Assembly (NCBI RefSeq): GCF_019805165.1
Contig: NZ_RWIJ01000010.1
Location: 95,067-159,066 of the forward strand
From: Azospirillum sp. 412522
GTDB lineage: Bacteria; Pseudomonadota; Alphaproteobacteria; Azospirillales; Azospirillaceae
Length of the DNA: 64,000 nt
Direction of reading: 5' to 3'
Part shown: positions 61,676 through 64,000 of the stretch, in pieces
How positions within the stretch are numbered: position 1 is the first letter of the stretch
How the letters are laid out: each line of letters begins with the position of its first letter
Translations under genes and position numbers: made by a program
Notes under the pieces: generated by a model
Database searches by the model: none
The model's input: only the letters and a program-made list of their open reading frames with translations
Told to the model about the DNA's origin: nothing

Positions 61676-64000
61676 TGCAGAACGCCAGTTTCGCCGGCCG
61701 CTTCAAGGTGGGCACCCGCATCCAGGTGGGTTTCCTTCTGATCCTCGCCCTCCTCGTCCTGGTGGCAGCACTGGGCGTGCGGTCGCTGTCGACGGTACAG
61801 GGCGGCTTCACCCGCTACGGGTCGATCGCCGACAACTCGCTCCGGATTTCCGATATCGACGGCTCGGTCTCGGACATGCGCCGCAACGTGGTCAACTACT
61901 CCTTCTCCGGCAGCAACGCGCTGATCGCGCCGATCCAGGCGCAACAGAAGAAGCTGGGCGAGTTGCTGCACACCGCCCGCGATGTCTCGATCGACCCCGG
62001 ACGCCGCGCCCTTGTCGAGCGGATGATCCAGCAGTTCGACAGCTACGGTTCCAATTTCGCCAAGCTGGTCAAGCTGCGCGAGCAGCGCGACCGGCTGGTG
62101 TCGGAGGAGCTGATGCCGATGGGTCAGAAGGCGCGCGAGGGACTGAGCCGGGTCGTCGCCAACGGCATCGCCGCCGGCGATTTCGAATCCGCCGCCTATG
62201 CCGGCCAGGCCCAGGAATCGCTGATCCTCGCCCGTCTCAGCGCGCAGCGCTTCCTGACGGACCCGTCGGCGAAGACGGCGGACGAGGTGCGCAGCCGGAT
62301 GGACGGCTTCATCAAGGTGGCCTCCGTACTCCCCCCCCGCCTGGCCGACCCGCTGCAGAAGCGCGCCGCCGAGGAGGCGGTGCAGATCGGCAGCCGCTAC
62401 CTTGAAAGCTTCAACCGCGTCGTCGCCGCCGTGAACGACGCCCAGACCCTCGCATTCAACACCATGACCCAGGAGGCGGAGGAGTTCGCCGCCCTGGTGG
62501 ACAAGGTCATCCTCTCGCAGACCGACGCCCGCAAGACGGTGCTGACCGCCGCGCAGGACGATATGGACGACACCAGCACGCTGATGATCGGCATGGCGGC
62601 GGGCGCCTTCGTGCTTGGCATCGTGATCGCGCTGGTCACCGCCCGCTCCATCGTCCGCCCGGTGGTCCAGATGACCGGCACCATGACGGAACTGGCCGCC
62701 GGCAATCTCACCGTCGACGTTCCGGCGCTCGAGAACCGCGACGAGATCGGCCGCATGGCCAAGGCCGTGCTGGTGTTCAAGGAGAACGCCGTCGAGAAGA
62801 AGCGGATGGACGAGGCGGAGCGCGAGCGGCTGGAGGCCGAGCGCCGCGCCGCCGAGGCCCAGCGCGTCCGCGAGCAGGCCATCGGCGAGGAGATCGCCAC
62901 CCTGATCGACGCCGTGTCGAAGGGCGACCTCGACCGCCGCATCGATCTCGCCGGCAAGGACGGCTTCTACAAGACCATGTCGGAAGGCATCAACCGCCTG
63001 ACCGACACGGTGGAGGCGGTCATCGCCGATCTGGGCGAGGTGCTGAGCGCCCTGGCCCAGGGCGACCTGAACCGCCGCGTCACCCGCGACTACCAGGGTG
63101 CCTTCGAGCAGGTGAAGACCGACGTCAACACCACCTCCGCCCGGCTGGCCGAGATCGTCGGCCAGATCACCCAGGCCGCCGAGACCATCGCCGCCGCCGC
63201 CGCCGAGGTGTCGCTGGGCTCCTCCGACCTCGCCGACCGCACCGAACAGCAGGCCTCCTCGCTGGAGGAGACCGCGGCCAGCATGGAGGAGCTGGGGGCG
63301 ACCGTGCGCTCCAACGCCGAGAACGCCCAGCGCGCCAACCTGATGGCGGCCCAGGCCCGCGGTTCCGCCGAATCGGGCGGCGGCGTCGCCGGCTCCGCCA
63401 TCGAGGCGATGCGCCGGATCGAGGAATCCAGTCGCAAGATCACCGACATCATCGGGGTGATCGACGAGATCGCCTTCCAGACCAACCTCTTGGCGCTGAA
63501 CGCGGCGGTGGAGGCGGCGCGGGCCGGCGACGCCGGACGCGGCTTCGCCGTGGTGGCGCAGGAGGTGCGGCAGCTCGCCCAGCGCTCCGCCCAGGCCTCG
63601 AAGGAGATCAAGGGCCTGATCCTGGACAGCGACGCCCAGGTCAAGGACGGCGTCGATCTGGTCAGCAAGGCCGGCGACGCGCTGCAGGGCATCGTGTCCG
63701 GCGTGCAGCAGGTGGCGACCCTGATCGCCGAAATGGCCTCGGCCTCGGCCGAGCAGGCGACGGCGCTGGACGAGATCAACTCCACCGTCGCCAACATGGA
63801 CGAGATGACCCAGAAGAACGCCGCCCTGGTGGAGGAGACCACCGCCGCCGCCCAGGCGATGAGCGGCCAGGCCGGCGACCTGAAGTCGCTGGTCGGCTTC
63901 TTCAAGTTCGAGCAGGCGGCCGGCTTCGGTTATGCCGCGGCACCGCGCGCCGCGGCCGTCCACGGCGCCCCGGTGGTCGCCACCACCCGCCGCGCTCCAG
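61676..64000 (+). CDS. Methyl-accepting chemotaxis protein (cut by window end)
   Basis: A chemoreceptor of at least 775 residues, open at the right edge. N-terminal membrane helix (about 20-42), a helical periplasmic sensor domain (about 45-300), second helix (about 301-323), a HAMP domain (321-376), a linker rich in Glu/Arg, two further HAMP-like units (407-500), and the methyl-accepting signalling domain with the hairpin tip DEIAFQTNLLALNAAVEAARAGDAGRGFAVVAQEVR near residue 597. Methylation-type Glu pairs are seen around AEQATALDEIN. The ligand is unknown. The ATG at 61676 has AAGG nine bases upstream. Confidence 0.93.

Overview
The window is a stretch of a very GC-rich chromosome with strong G/C bias at third codon positions. 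Several traits point to an alphaproteobacterium, most likely Rhodospirillales/Azospirillum-like (inference): a Shemin-type 5-aminolevulinate synthase, a CIRCE element in front of groESL, a Fur/Mur protein without the CxxC zinc motif, an FNR/FixK-type regulator beside cbb3 oxidase genes, and an ECF41-type sigma factor. I see no rRNA, tRNA, CRISPR array, transposase or prophage. Most of it reads as core chromosome with scattered accessory genes.

Layout. 1-4.8 kb: the end of an unknown protein, htpG, an orphan CBS-containing histidine kinase and a Fur/Mur regulator. 5-10.6 kb: a HAD phosphatase, a degenerate receiver, an ECF41 sigma factor with its carboxymuconolactone-decarboxylase partner, then DsrE- and MoeB-like genes and a protein with a duplicated beta domain. 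10.8-13.5 kb: cysK with an Rrf2 regulator, and a YqjI-like His-rich PadR regulator with a DUF2218 gene and a clear palindromic operator. 13.6-20.3 kb: a 647-residue unknown protein, trxB, and a four-gene peptide/nickel-type ABC transporter without a binding protein. 20.4-31.7 kb: an EAL-CBS-GGDEF protein, a structured intergenic region with a 23-residue hydrophobic ORF, a HerA-like ATPase, a PstS-like lipoprotein, LysR/oxidoreductase, a degenerate RsbT/RsbX-like protein behind a pseudo-receiver LuxR regulator, and an EamA exporter. 32.3-36.9 kb: groESL, a small membrane protein, a GH24 endolysin, ctaA.

36.9-44.5 kb is the respiratory block: fnr, ccoS, ccoI, ccoH, then ccoP, ccoQ, ccoO, ccoN, all on the minus strand, with ccoG absent. 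Anaerobox-like sequences lie upstream of ccoH, in the ccoN divergent region and, as a perfect match, upstream of hemA at 54.3 kb. A low-oxygen regulon linking the FNR protein to terminal oxidase assembly and heme synthesis is therefore plausible. 45-64 kb: rRNA methyltransferases, a thioesterase, two polyamine-type permeases without ATPase or binding protein, an HPt/pseudo-receiver protein, hemA, a PhyH-type dioxygenase, upp, a DgcZ-like zinc-binding diguanylate cyclase, pyrF-trpF, heme oxygenase, an Atm1-type exporter and a chemoreceptor cut by the window end.

The least explained features are the hairpin-led 23-residue peptide at 22.5 kb, the endolysin/single-TM pair at 35 kb, the PstS-like lipoprotein, the RsbT/RsbX-like and pseudo-receiver pair, and three separate receiver domains that have lost the phospho-acceptor aspartate.
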